From a bacterium (GTDB lineage: Bacteria; Armatimonadota; Zipacnadia; Zipacnadales; Zipacnadaceae): a stretch of DNA of 17,238 bases. Shown here one piece after another: positions 7,679 to 15,057 of the stretch. The stretch is from contig JAUWJN010000014.1 of the NCBI GenBank assembly GCA_030607655.1, forward strand, positions 1-17,238, read 5' to 3'. Each line of letters opens with the position of its first letter. Position 1 is the first letter of the stretch. Under the pieces are notes generated by a model. It had not been told where the DNA came from. It searched no databases and saw nothing but the letters and a program-made list of their open reading frames with translations. Made by a program: the position numbers and the translations under genes.

Positions 7679-8818
7679 ATGGTCCCCATTGACATCGGCG
7701 GGACAGACTCCTCAACGCTTACTGGCGTGGCCTACAACCGACTTAGGCAGTATCTCGGACTCGGCGGCAGCACGCGTATCTGGGATATTGTCCAACAGGT
7801 CGCGCTCATCGATCAAGACGTGCGCCAGGCGTTGGGCGGGGACGTGGTTGGTATACATCCTGAACCCGCTCAATGGCGACCAGGCACACTGCCGGATGGC
7901 TCGCTATGCGAAGTGCCTGCCAAGTTCCAACCGCTTCAGCAGCCGGATGGCTCCGAGGTTGTGCTGACTGACGAGGGGGAGGTCAGATTAGCCCGGCGGG
8001 CCGGCATGTTCTACTTTGAGCCCGTCTACGCGCCATTGGCGGATGCCACTTGCTCGGCTGATCTGGCCAAGGGGGCCAAGTACATCGAGAAGTATGACTG
8101 GCCCGACCTCTGGGATCTGGGGATAGACGAGCTGGCCGCTCACACCAAGAAGCTAAGACACACCAGCGAGTACTTCATCACGGGAAATGTCTATGACCAT
8201 GTCCTGGCCGCTGCTCAGGACCTACGCGGGTTCGCAAACTTTATGATGGACTTGGTCATCAACAAGCCACTGGCCCACGCCCTGATGGAGAGGCTCGTTG
8301 ATGCCCACTTAGCGCGCTTTGAGCGCTACCTGCCGGTTGCTCAGCAGTGCGACCTCATCGTGGTTAACGACGACCTGGGGACACAGCAGGGGCCGCAGAT
8401 GTCCCCCGACCTATACCGCGAGATGGTCAAGCCCCACCACGTGCGACTGTGGGGAACCATCAAACAGCTTTCGGGCAAACCCCTATTGCTGCATAGCTGC
8501 GGCTCAATATACGCGCTGATCCCTGACCTGATTGAGATCGGCGTAGACGCACTTAATCCCGTGCAAGTGTCCGCGCGCGATATGGATACGGCTCGACTCA
8601 AGCGCGAGTTTGGCCGCGACTTGACCTTCTGGGGGGGAGGCTGCGATACTCAATATGTGCTGCCCCGCGGCACGCCCGAGGAGGTGGAAGCTGAGGTGCA
8701 CAGACGGGTTGAGGACCTGGCGGAAGGCGGCGGGTTCGTGTTCTGCCCGGTTCACAACATCCAGCCCGACGTCCCGCCGGAAAATATCGTCGCTTGCTAT
8801 CAGGCCGCACGCGCCTAG
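7679..8818 (+). CDS. UroD-superfamily protein, probable MtaA/CmuA-like methyltransferase
   Basis: A UroD-fold barrel of at least 379 residues. It carries HSCG (His272, Cys274 counted from the ATG at 7679) and a later cysteine in VFCPVHNIQP (Cys356), followed by DVPPENI. This His-x-Cys...Cys pattern binds zinc in MtaA/MtbA-type corrinoid methyltransferases and is not a feature of true uroporphyrinogen decarboxylase. The likely role is moving a methyl group between a corrinoid protein and a thiol or cofactor, or a related demethylation. The start is uncertain. The frame continues upstream as TPRERVIAALQHKQPD, the normal N-terminus of the family, yet no ATG, GTG or TTG lies between the stop at 7568 and 7679. 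An AAAGGA (7613-7618) sits just ahead of an ATC at 7622, giving a possible 398-residue product. The adjacent MttB-containing operon supports a methyl-transfer role. Confidence 0.78.
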   Translation: MVPIDIGGTDSSTLTGVAYNRLRQYLGLGGSTRIWDIVQQVALIDQDVRQALGGDVVGIHPEPAQWRPGTLPDGSLCEVPAKFQPLQQPDGSEVVLTDEGEVRLARRAGMFYFEPVYAPLADATCSADLAKGAKYIEKYDWPDLWDLGIDELAAHTKKLRHTSEYFITGNVYDHVLAAAQDLRGFANFMMDLVINKPLAHALMERLVDAHLARFERYLPVAQQCDLIVVNDDLGTQQGPQMSPDLYREMVKPHHVRLWGTIKQLSGKPLLLHSCGSIYALIPDLIEIGVDALNPVQVSARDMDTARLKREFGRDLTFWGGGCDTQYVLPRGTPEEVEAEVHRRVEDLAEGGGFVFCPVHNIQPDVPPENIVACYQAARA

Positions 8819-8890
8819 GAACACTCTGGGCACGGACGGTTCCGCCTATCGCTCACTGATGCCGGAGTATCGAGTTCTGTCATGGTCGTC

Positions 8891-8919
8891 TTGACATTCC
8901 CCTACCCACCAGGTAAAAT
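8891..8919 (+). promoter_or_regulatory. Near-consensus sigma70 promoter of the eight-gene operon
   Basis: A perfect TTGACA (8891-8896) is followed after exactly 17 bases by TAAAAT (8914-8919), one mismatch from consensus. Transcription would start near 8926, some 85 bases before the first start codon. It is the strongest promoter in the window by eye. A housekeeping-type promoter this good suggests that any control acts by repression or through the leader. Confidence 0.8.
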
Positions 8920-8940
8920 CAGCAACAGAGTAAGTAATAC

Positions 8941-8989
8941 CGACGGATGGTGCCGACCAGACCCTCGCTGAAGGCATCAAGCCGCGTCG
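8941..8989 (+). promoter_or_regulatory. Nested inverted repeats in the operon leader
   Basis: CGACG (8941-8945) can pair with CGTCG (8985-8989), enclosing GGTGCC (8949-8954) that pairs with GGCATC (8973-8978, one G-U pair) around an 18-base loop. The structure would lie in the untranslated leader and end about 12 bases before the AAGGAG ribosome site. It matches no riboswitch class I recognise. It could be a cis-acting RNA element, an operator with dyad symmetry, or chance pairing. Confidence 0.35.
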
Positions 8990-9010
8990 TATCCACCTAC
9001 AAGGAGCTGG

Positions 9011-9751
9011 ATGATGAAGCTCTTTGATTGTAATTGTAGTTATGGAATAAGCCCGAGGCCGGCTTTCCGCTATGCGCGGGATCCCGCCGAGCTGATTGCC
9101 GAGATGGATTTCTGCGGCATTGACCGGGCATTGGTTTATCATGCCGGTATGCGGTGCAGTTCCCCCGCCTTCTGGAATCAGCAATTCGCAACTGAAGTTG
9201 AATCATTCCCCCGGTTAGAGCCTACCTGGGCGCTCCTGCCCACGCAAACCGGTGAGCAACTGCCACCGGACGAGTTCCTGGCGGCGATGAAGGCCAATGG
9301 CGTAAGGGCCCTGTGGGCTTTCCCCAGTGAGCATCATTATCGGCTGGATGGCCGCACCTTCGGGGAACTGTTAGAGGTTATGACGGAAAGACGCATCCCC
9401 TTGTTTGCCAAGCTCAACCTGATTGGGCTGGGGGACTTTATGAAGGAGTTCCCCGACCTCACCGCGGTCGCCGTGAACCAGGGCCCCCATAGCCTGGAAC
9501 GCTACTTGCGACCCCTGGTGGACACCTACCCCAACCTGTACGTGGACACATCATATTATATTGTGGAGGGGTTGATTGAAGAGTTCTGTGCCCGCTACGG
9601 GCCTAAGCGTTTACTGTTTGGCTCGGCCTTCCCAGATAATTGTAGTGGTGCGGCTCTTCTGCGTCTGATCCAGGCCGATACAGACGATGCCACCAAGGAA
9701 GCCCTTGCCGGCGGTAATCTGGAGCGACTACTCAGCGAGGTGCGACTGTGA
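9011..9751 (+). CDS. Amidohydrolase-2-fold protein lacking metal ligands
   Basis: A 246-residue protein with the layout of the amidohydrolase-2 family (PF04909-like), but with the metal centre dismantled. At the first strand the usual D-x-H-x-H-x-G is DCNCSYG (residues 6-12), replacing both histidines by Asn8 and Ser10. The late G-T/S-D-x-P motif is GSAFPD (204-209), with Ala206 for the aspartate. The positions of the ligand lysine and remaining histidines also look substituted on comparison with the next gene. It is therefore probably a non-catalytic partner or a differently acting enzyme, not a metal-dependent hydrolase. AAGGAG precedes two adjacent ATGs (9011 and 9014); the second has the better spacing. 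It is first in the operon, and its stop overlaps the start of the intact paralogue by 4 bases, as expected for two subunits made together. Confidence 0.72.
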   Translation: MMKLFDCNCSYGISPRPAFRYARDPAELIAEMDFCGIDRALVYHAGMRCSSPAFWNQQFATEVESFPRLEPTWALLPTQTGEQLPPDEFLAAMKANGVRALWAFPSEHHYRLDGRTFGELLEVMTERRIPLFAKLNLIGLGDFMKEFPDLTAVAVNQGPHSLERYLRPLVDTYPNLYVDTSYYIVEGLIEEFCARYGPKRLLFGSAFPDNCSGAALLRLIQADTDDATKEALAGGNLERLLSEVRL

Positions 9752-10632
9752 AGCCTGGGAATCCGTCAGTAATTGCCCGCGAATATATGGAGAGAGGGAG
9801 CTCAGAGACCTGTCCGCTTATTGACATGCATACCCACTACGGGCCATATCCTGGCGCATACCTGCCTGCTATGCCCCCGGACAAAATGCGCCATGCGCTG
9901 CAGAGATGTGGAGTGAAGAAAATCGTATGCTCAGCCCACGAGGCACTATTGGGGGACCTGGAGCGGGGCAACACTCTTATGCAGGAGGGCATTGATGAGT
10001 GTCCTGAGCTTTTCCTGGGGTACTGGGTGGTAAATCCCAACTATCCGGAGGCAGTGGTCCGCTTGCCCGAAGACTTCGCGCGCACCCGCGGTTTCGTCGG
10101 ATTGAAGCTGGGGCCGGATTATCATACCTACCCGTTGACGGGAAGTGGCTATGCCCCGGCGCTGGAGTATGCCAATGAACGCGGGCTGATCATCCTGGTC
10201 CATACCTGGGGTGACAGCCTGTTCAACTCACCCCAGCAGGTGGCGGCGGTTGCCGAGAAATATCCAGAGGCGACGTTTCTGATGGGCCATTCCGGCTTCG
10301 GTGACTTTGAAACCTCGGTGCGGGTGGCCCGAGATTTCCCCAATGCCTATCTGGAACTTACCTGTGTTTATATCGCCCATGACTTTGCTATGCAACCCGC
10401 TGGTAGCGGCACCCCGCTGCCGCTCAATTCTTACTTGCACGTCAATGGCATCATTGAGTACATGGTGGAGAATGCGTCAGCGAAGAAAATCGTCTTCGGC
10501 ACCGATATGCCCTGGTACAGCCCGCACTACGCCGCGGGCGCCATCCTTTTCGCACGGATTGACGACGACGCCCGCCATGACATCTGTCACAGAAACGCGG
10601 AGCGTTTGCTGGCGAAGTTCCCAATTGACTAA
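9748..10632 (+). CDS. Amidohydrolase-2 family metal-dependent hydrolase or decarboxylase
   Basis: A 294-residue (beta/alpha)8 metalloenzyme related to ACMSD and PF04909 amidohydrolases. A full set of candidate metal and catalytic residues is visible: IDMHTHYG (His28, His30), GLKLGPD (Lys120), LVHTWG (His152), MGHSGFG (His181) and FGTDMPW (Asp253). Such enzymes hydrolyse lactones or amides or decarboxylate aromatic or dienoic acids; which reaction applies here cannot be told. The GTG start at 9748 overlaps the upstream stop (GTGA) and has GAGG about 7 bases before it. A later ATG (residue 14) is possible. The tight overlap with the degenerate paralogue and the 17-base gap to the aminotransferase mark it as part of one operon. 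Confidence 0.85.
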   Translation: MKPGNPSVIAREYMERGSSETCPLIDMHTHYGPYPGAYLPAMPPDKMRHALQRCGVKKIVCSAHEALLGDLERGNTLMQEGIDECPELFLGYWVVNPNYPEAVVRLPEDFARTRGFVGLKLGPDYHTYPLTGSGYAPALEYANERGLIILVHTWGDSLFNSPQQVAAVAEKYPEATFLMGHSGFGDFETSVRVARDFPNAYLELTCVYIAHDFAMQPAGSGTPLPLNSYLHVNGIIEYMVENASAKKIVFGTDMPWYSPHYAAGAILFARIDDDARHDICHRNAERLLAKFPID

Positions 10633-10649
10633 CTGCGAGGTGAAACTTG

Positions 10650-11996
10650 ATGACGGATATACCAGAAGATAGCCTGCTGCGTCAGAGCCTGACCCAAGAC
10701 TATCCCCGCATCGTGCGCGGCGAGGGTCATTACCTGATTGATGACCAGGGACGGCGCTATATTGATGGCGCCTCGGGGGGAGTGGGTCCCTGCAATATCG
10801 GGCACGGTGTCAAGGAGATTGTCGAGGCGATGGCTCAGCAGGCGTCCACCCTAGCTTTCGCCCACATATCAATGTACGAAAATGAGCCGCAGGTTGCTCT
10901 GGCCAACAAGCTCTGTAATGAGTTGGCCCCGCCGGGGATGGTCAAGGCTTATTTCACTTCCACCGGCACTGAAGCCAATGAGCTATGCATAAAGCTGGCC
11001 CGGCTGTATCACCTCTGCCGTGGTCATGCTACGAAAACCATGATAATCACCCGCTGGGGTGGCTATCACGGCAGTTCTATCGCTGCTACTTCTTACTCCG
11101 GACGCAGCAATCGCCGGCATGACTTGCACCCCTACTACTTCCCGGTCGTCCATCTGGAGCCGCCCTATTGTTATCAATGTCCCTATAACAAGACGTATCC
11201 GGAGTGTGGCCTGGATTGCGCCGGGGCCCTGGAGCGAGCTATCCGCCAAGTCGGTCCTGAGCAGGTATCGTGTTTCATCACCGAACCCATCGGCAACACG
11301 ATGGGCTGCGTAGCTCCCCCGGATGAGTACTTCCCTATTATCCGGCAAATCTGCGATAAGTATGACGTGATAATGATAGCGGATGAGGTCATCACTGCCT
11401 TTGGGCGCACTGGCAAGTATTTTGCGATGAATCACTGGAATATCATCCCCGACCTGATCGCTACCGGCAAAGGAATATCCTCCGGTTATTCGCCGCTAGC
11501 GGCCACCCTGATCCATGAGAAGATTTGGCAGGTGCTTGACGAGTCCAAGCGCTCACTGCCGGGCTTTACTTACGGCGGCAATCCCTTATCTTGCGCGGTA
11601 GGTCTGGCGGCCCAGGAGTACATCCAGAAGCACAATCTAGTGGAGCGTTCCGCAAAAATGGGTGAATATATGCACCGAAAGGCGCAGCAAGAGTTGAGCG
11701 ACCTGCCTATGGTCGGCGATATACGAGGTGGTAAGGGCCTGTATATGGGAATCGAGTACGTGCAAGACAAAGAGACTCATCAGCCCTACCCAGTGGAGCT
11801 GAATCTGTGCGGGCAGATTGGTGATGGGGCCTTTAAGAACGGTCTGGGCACCTGTCCCATCAGCGGCGGTGTTGACGGCATCCTGGGCGACGTCAGTGTT
11901 ATCAAGCCTCCCTTCGTCATTCCGCAGGAGGACATTGATAAACTCATTGAGATAATGAAACAAACTATCTTGCAGGTCAGCGCCACTATCGGCTAG
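10650..11996 (+). CDS. Class III (omega) PLP aminotransferase with four-cysteine insert
   Basis: A 448-residue fold-type I aminotransferase of class III, which moves the amino group of an omega-amine or amino acid to a keto acid. Key features are STGTEAN (104-110), the PLP-ring acid in IADEVITAFGRTG (Asp245), the Schiff-base lysine in ATGKGISSGY (Lys274) and GFTYGGNPLS (about 305-314). Residues 174-190 hold a cysteine group CX2CX8CX3C (Cys174, 177, 186, 190), resembling an insert known in some GABA/omega-amino-acid aminotransferase relatives and possibly binding metal. I chose the ATG at 10650 over the TTG at 10647; GCGAGGTG lies about 9 bases upstream. The substrate is unknown, but beside the MttB-like gene it would fit removal of nitrogen after N-demethylation. 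Confidence 0.88.
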   Translation: MTDIPEDSLLRQSLTQDYPRIVRGEGHYLIDDQGRRYIDGASGGVGPCNIGHGVKEIVEAMAQQASTLAFAHISMYENEPQVALANKLCNELAPPGMVKAYFTSTGTEANELCIKLARLYHLCRGHATKTMIITRWGGYHGSSIAATSYSGRSNRRHDLHPYYFPVVHLEPPYCYQCPYNKTYPECGLDCAGALERAIRQVGPEQVSCFITEPIGNTMGCVAPPDEYFPIIRQICDKYDVIMIADEVITAFGRTGKYFAMNHWNIIPDLIATGKGISSGYSPLAATLIHEKIWQVLDESKRSLPGFTYGGNPLSCAVGLAAQEYIQKHNLVERSAKMGEYMHRKAQQELSDLPMVGDIRGGKGLYMGIEYVQDKETHQPYPVELNLCGQIGDGAFKNGLGTCPISGGVDGILGDVSVIKPPFVIPQEDIDKLIEIMKQTILQVSATIG

Positions 11997-12039
11997 CCGC
12001 GGAGCGGGTACACCAATCCAGGAAGGAGAAAGTTGCTAG

Positions 12040-13503
12040 ATGCCAGCTCAACCGATTAAGGGCGGACAGTTACGAGTATTAACTGGGGACCAGATAAAGC
12101 AGATTGACCAGGCGACCGCCCAGCTCCTGGGACAGACGGGTATCAAGATGGAGCACCCGGAGGCCCTGAAAATGTGTGCTGAGGCGGGGTGTGAGGTTGA
12201 TTTTGATACCCAGATTGTAAAGATGCCCGAAGAAGTATGGCGACGCGCGATAGAACAGGCCCCCGCACAGACACCGCTATATGGGAAGGATCCCCAATAT
12301 GACGTAATGTTAGACGATTCGGACGATGTCTATTCAATGGGTGGGGCCGGGGCGCTGTGGGTGGTGGACCTGGATGGCAACCATCGTCCCTCCACTATGC
12401 AAGACTTGAGGGACTTAACCCGCCTGCAGGATTCCTTCAAGTACTATCATATCGCCCATTTCCTGGTGCTCCCTCAGGATATCCCACAGGTTGGCTCCGA
12501 ACAGCTTGTCTTTGCGGAGATGATGAAGAACACTCAGCGACCCCACCATACCCTCGCCGGGGGCAGCAATGGAGTAAAGTGGTTAGTGGAAATGGCGGCG
12601 GTGTTAGCGGGCAGTACCAAGGCCGTCCAAGAGCGTCCCACCTTTGCTGTGAACGTTTGTGTACACAGTCCGCTCCATCACACCTTTGACTCTCTGGATG
12701 AAACAATTGAATGTGCCAAGTGGAATGTGCCGATGTTAATCGAAGCCGACGCTATCGCCGGCGGTACCAACCCCTTCACCATGGCCGGCACGTTAGTTGA
12801 GGTCAACGCCAATGTCCTGGGCTGTATCGCGCTGGCGCAATTCGTTCAACCGGCAGTGCCTTGTATTTATTCGTCCGCTACCGGCATTATGGATATGAGG
12901 GAGGCTAATTACGCGGGCAATGCTCCCGAGGCTACTCTAATTCACGCGGCCCAAACCCAACTGTCTCACTACTATCATCTGCCCTTCCAGGGCGCCAATC
13001 CCACTGACTCCAAAGTACCTGATGCTCAATGTGGTTATGAGCGTGCCAGTCATTTTCTTACCCTGGCCCTGGCCGGTTGCAATATCATCCACGTCGCTAC
13101 CGGCAACCTGGAGGCTATGAGACTGGCCAGCTATGAGCAGTGCGTGGTGGATCACGAGATTCTGGGGGCGACCTTCCGAATAGTGGAAGGCATTCAGGTA
13201 GATGAGGACATGCTGGGGGTAGACGTGATCAATCAGGTGGGACCGGGAGGACATTTTCTGGACACTGACCACACCCTAAAATACCTGCGCCGGACTCGCT
13301 GGCAGCCGGCGATAACTGACCGGGGGCAGTGGGAGACTTGGGAGCGGAAGGGCGCTACCACCATGCGTCAGCGTGCTAATGCCGAAGCCCGGCGCATTCT
13401 CACTGAGCACCATCCGGTATACGTTACCGAGGAGCAGGTAGCGGAAATTGACCGCATCGCCGCGGCGGCTCAAAAAGACCAGGCTGAAAAACACGAAACT
13501 TAA
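12040..13503 (+). CDS. MttB-superfamily (trimethylamine methyltransferase family) protein, non-pyrrolysine
   Basis: A 487-residue protein of the MttB superfamily (COG5598), a group that transfers methyl groups from trimethylamine or quaternary amines to a corrinoid protein. Recognisable family segments are LLGQTGIKMEHPEAL (29-43), GGAGALWVVDLDG (101-113), ADAIAGGTNPFTMAGTLVE (236-254), NPTDSKVPDAQCGYE (310-324), EQCVVDHEIL (366-375) and VGPGGHFLDTDHT (400-412). The frame runs uninterrupted, without the in-frame TAG of pyrrolysine-containing MttB, so it belongs with glycine-betaine-type (MtgB) relatives, which demethylate quaternary amines. AGGAAGGAG lies about 11 bases before the ATG. No MttC/MtgC corrinoid protein or RamA-type activator is in the window. 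The substrate is open. Confidence 0.88.
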   Translation: MPAQPIKGGQLRVLTGDQIKQIDQATAQLLGQTGIKMEHPEALKMCAEAGCEVDFDTQIVKMPEEVWRRAIEQAPAQTPLYGKDPQYDVMLDDSDDVYSMGGAGALWVVDLDGNHRPSTMQDLRDLTRLQDSFKYYHIAHFLVLPQDIPQVGSEQLVFAEMMKNTQRPHHTLAGGSNGVKWLVEMAAVLAGSTKAVQERPTFAVNVCVHSPLHHTFDSLDETIECAKWNVPMLIEADAIAGGTNPFTMAGTLVEVNANVLGCIALAQFVQPAVPCIYSSATGIMDMREANYAGNAPEATLIHAAQTQLSHYYHLPFQGANPTDSKVPDAQCGYERASHFLTLALAGCNIIHVATGNLEAMRLASYEQCVVDHEILGATFRIVEGIQVDEDMLGVDVINQVGPGGHFLDTDHTLKYLRRTRWQPAITDRGQWETWERKGATTMRQRANAEARRILTEHHPVYVTEEQVAEIDRIAAAAQKDQAEKHET

Positions 13504-13521
13504 CCGAAGGAAGGCGACCCG

Positions 13522-14298
13522 ATGAGACTAAAGGACAAGGTGGCTATTGTCACCGGTGGCGCTACCGGCATCGGCAAGGGTATCACGGAAGCTTATGCGC
13601 GCGAGGGAGCGAAGGTAGTAATTGCCTGCCGGACTCCTCAGACCGGCGAGGCTATGGTCCAGCAACTGGCGGCTGAGGGCTTCCCTGCCTTGTACGTAAG
13701 AGCTGACATTAGCGTATTAGCGGATATTGATAACTTGATTGAAGAGCCCCTCCGCCAGTTCGGGCGCATTGACATCTTGGTCAATAATGCCGGCCTAATC
13801 ACTGAGGGCGCGCCCTTTCTGGAGTGCAATGAGGAAAAATTTGACAAGGTAGTGGACGTAAACCTGAAGGGCACCTTTTTCGCGACCCAGAAGGTAGCCC
13901 AGCAGATGATCAATACTGGTGGCGGTAAGATAATTTTCATCAGCTCTAACATTGCCCAGATGGCTCAGCCGGCCAGCGCTCACTATGCAGCTACCAAGGG
14001 CGGCATTAACTCGTTAGTGATAAACCTGGCTGCGGAATTAGGGCCGTACAACATCTGCGTAAATGCGCTTGCTCCCGGCGACATTCTGGTAGAAAAGGTC
14101 ATGGAGTGGTTTGAGGACCCCGCCGTTCATCATCGCTTCCAGACTATGCCCGTGGCGAGGATAGGGCAGCCCAAGGACGTAGCCGGCGCGGCGGTCTTCC
14201 TGGCCAGCAGTGAATCCGACTACATTACTGGTGTGAATATCCCCGTGGACGGCGGCCAATTGATAATGAACTGGCAAGGGGACAAGCCGCATAGTTAG
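13522..14298 (+). CDS. SDR family oxidoreductase (first of three)
   Basis: A 258-residue classical short-chain dehydrogenase/reductase. The cofactor motif TGGATGIG lies at residues 11-18, NNAG at 88-91, and the catalytic tetrad is Asn114, Ser142, Tyr155 and Lys159 (YAATK). The acidic residue that fixes NAD preference at the end of strand two is replaced by an ACRT sequence, so NADP is possible. AAGGAAGG precedes the ATG. The gene starts 18 bases after the MttB-like gene and is followed by a 65-base gap without a terminator. It has the length and ending (PVDGGQ) of FabG-like enzymes, but its position argues for a catabolic hydroxyl/keto conversion, not fatty acid synthesis. Confidence 0.88.
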   Translation: MRLKDKVAIVTGGATGIGKGITEAYAREGAKVVIACRTPQTGEAMVQQLAAEGFPALYVRADISVLADIDNLIEEPLRQFGRIDILVNNAGLITEGAPFLECNEEKFDKVVDVNLKGTFFATQKVAQQMINTGGGKIIFISSNIAQMAQPASAHYAATKGGINSLVINLAAELGPYNICVNALAPGDILVEKVMEWFEDPAVHHRFQTMPVARIGQPKDVAGAAVFLASSESDYITGVNIPVDGGQLIMNWQGDKPHS

Positions 14299-14363
14299 TA
14301 CGGGCAACGATAGGCCCCACAACCCCTGCGGACGTATAGCCTGAATAACAGCGGGAGGCGAAT

Positions 14364-15032
14364 ATGAACAGGATCAGGCGCGTATTAGATTTGACTCAAC
14401 CGATCTATCCCAATAACCCGACCAATCCGCTGCTGCCGCCGGTGGAAATCACGGTCACGGCCAACCATGCTACTGACGGGTATCAGATGGAGCGCCTGGT
14501 CACTTACACCCACGATGGCACCCACATTGATGCCTCCAGGCATATGTGGGAAGGCGGCGACACTCTGGACACTTTCCCTCTAGAAGGATTTGTAGGTCCG
14601 GGAGCTATCTTTGATTTGCGCAGCAAACAGAGCCGCGAGGCCATAACCCCGGAGGATTTGGAGGCAGCCGACATAGAAGTAGCTGCGGGCAGCGTGGCCT
14701 TACTGGTTACCGGCTGGGGTGAGAAGCTAGGCTACACCAAGGAGTGGGTCTTTGAGTCGCCCTGGCTGCGAGCAGACGGCGCGGATTGGCTAATCCAGCG
14801 CGGCATTGTGGGCGTGGGTATTGACCATATCAGCATCTCGGGGATGGAGGAAGAACAGGACTATAAGACCCACCAGGCCCTGGCCCGTTCCGGGGTGTGG
14901 ATACTGGAGAATCTGAAATTTCCTTCTGAGATTCTGGAGCCTACTCAGTGGCTTATTGTCGCCCTGCCCTTGGCGCTGCGTGATACTGCCGGGGCACCCG
15001 CTCGAGCCATTGCCATAGAGTTCGAATCGTAA
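14364..15032 (+). CDS. Cyclase family protein (kynurenine-formamidase-like)
   Basis: A 222-residue protein of the cyclase/kynurenine formamidase family (PF04199-like), metal-dependent hydrolases that open formamides, lactones or cyclic amides. The metal-binding signature is present as HDGTHIDASRH (residues 50-60, with His50, His54, Asp56 and His60). The proline usual before the last x-His of HxGTHxDxPxH is Ser58. Later GVGIDHISISG (150-160) fits the second half of the active site. GGGAGG lies a few bases before the ATG. It is inside the operon between SDR genes, consistent with a hydrolytic step on a ring or amide intermediate. A role in tryptophan breakdown is not supported by any neighbour. 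Confidence 0.85.
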   Translation: MNRIRRVLDLTQPIYPNNPTNPLLPPVEITVTANHATDGYQMERLVTYTHDGTHIDASRHMWEGGDTLDTFPLEGFVGPGAIFDLRSKQSREAITPEDLEAADIEVAAGSVALLVTGWGEKLGYTKEWVFESPWLRADGADWLIQRGIVGVGIDHISISGMEEEQDYKTHQALARSGVWILENLKFPSEILEPTQWLIVALPLALRDTAGAPARAIAIEFES

Positions 15033-15057
15033 ACTTTTGGTCGGCAAGGAGAACATT

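Larger units (their letters stand above)
8819..9010. other. Intergenic region carrying the operon promoter and leader
   Basis: No gene is supported here. After the UroD-like stop there is about 70 bases with no clear terminator; only a 5-base GGAAC/GTTCC pair is visible. A strong promoter and a leader with nested inverted repeats follow, described separately. The absence of a terminator means readthrough from the UroD-like gene into the eight-gene operon is possible. Confidence 0.5.

Noticed and set aside
7679..8818. True uroporphyrinogen decarboxylase (hemE)
   Set aside because: The His-x-Cys...Cys zinc pattern and the absence of neighbouring haem genes favour the MtaA/CmuA-like branch.
8819..8890. 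Rho-independent terminator after the UroD-like gene
   Set aside because: Only a 5-base stem with a long loop and no T-run follows it.
12040..13503. Pyrrolysine-containing trimethylamine methyltransferase
   Set aside because: The reading frame is full length with no in-frame TAG, so no pyrrolysine is encoded.
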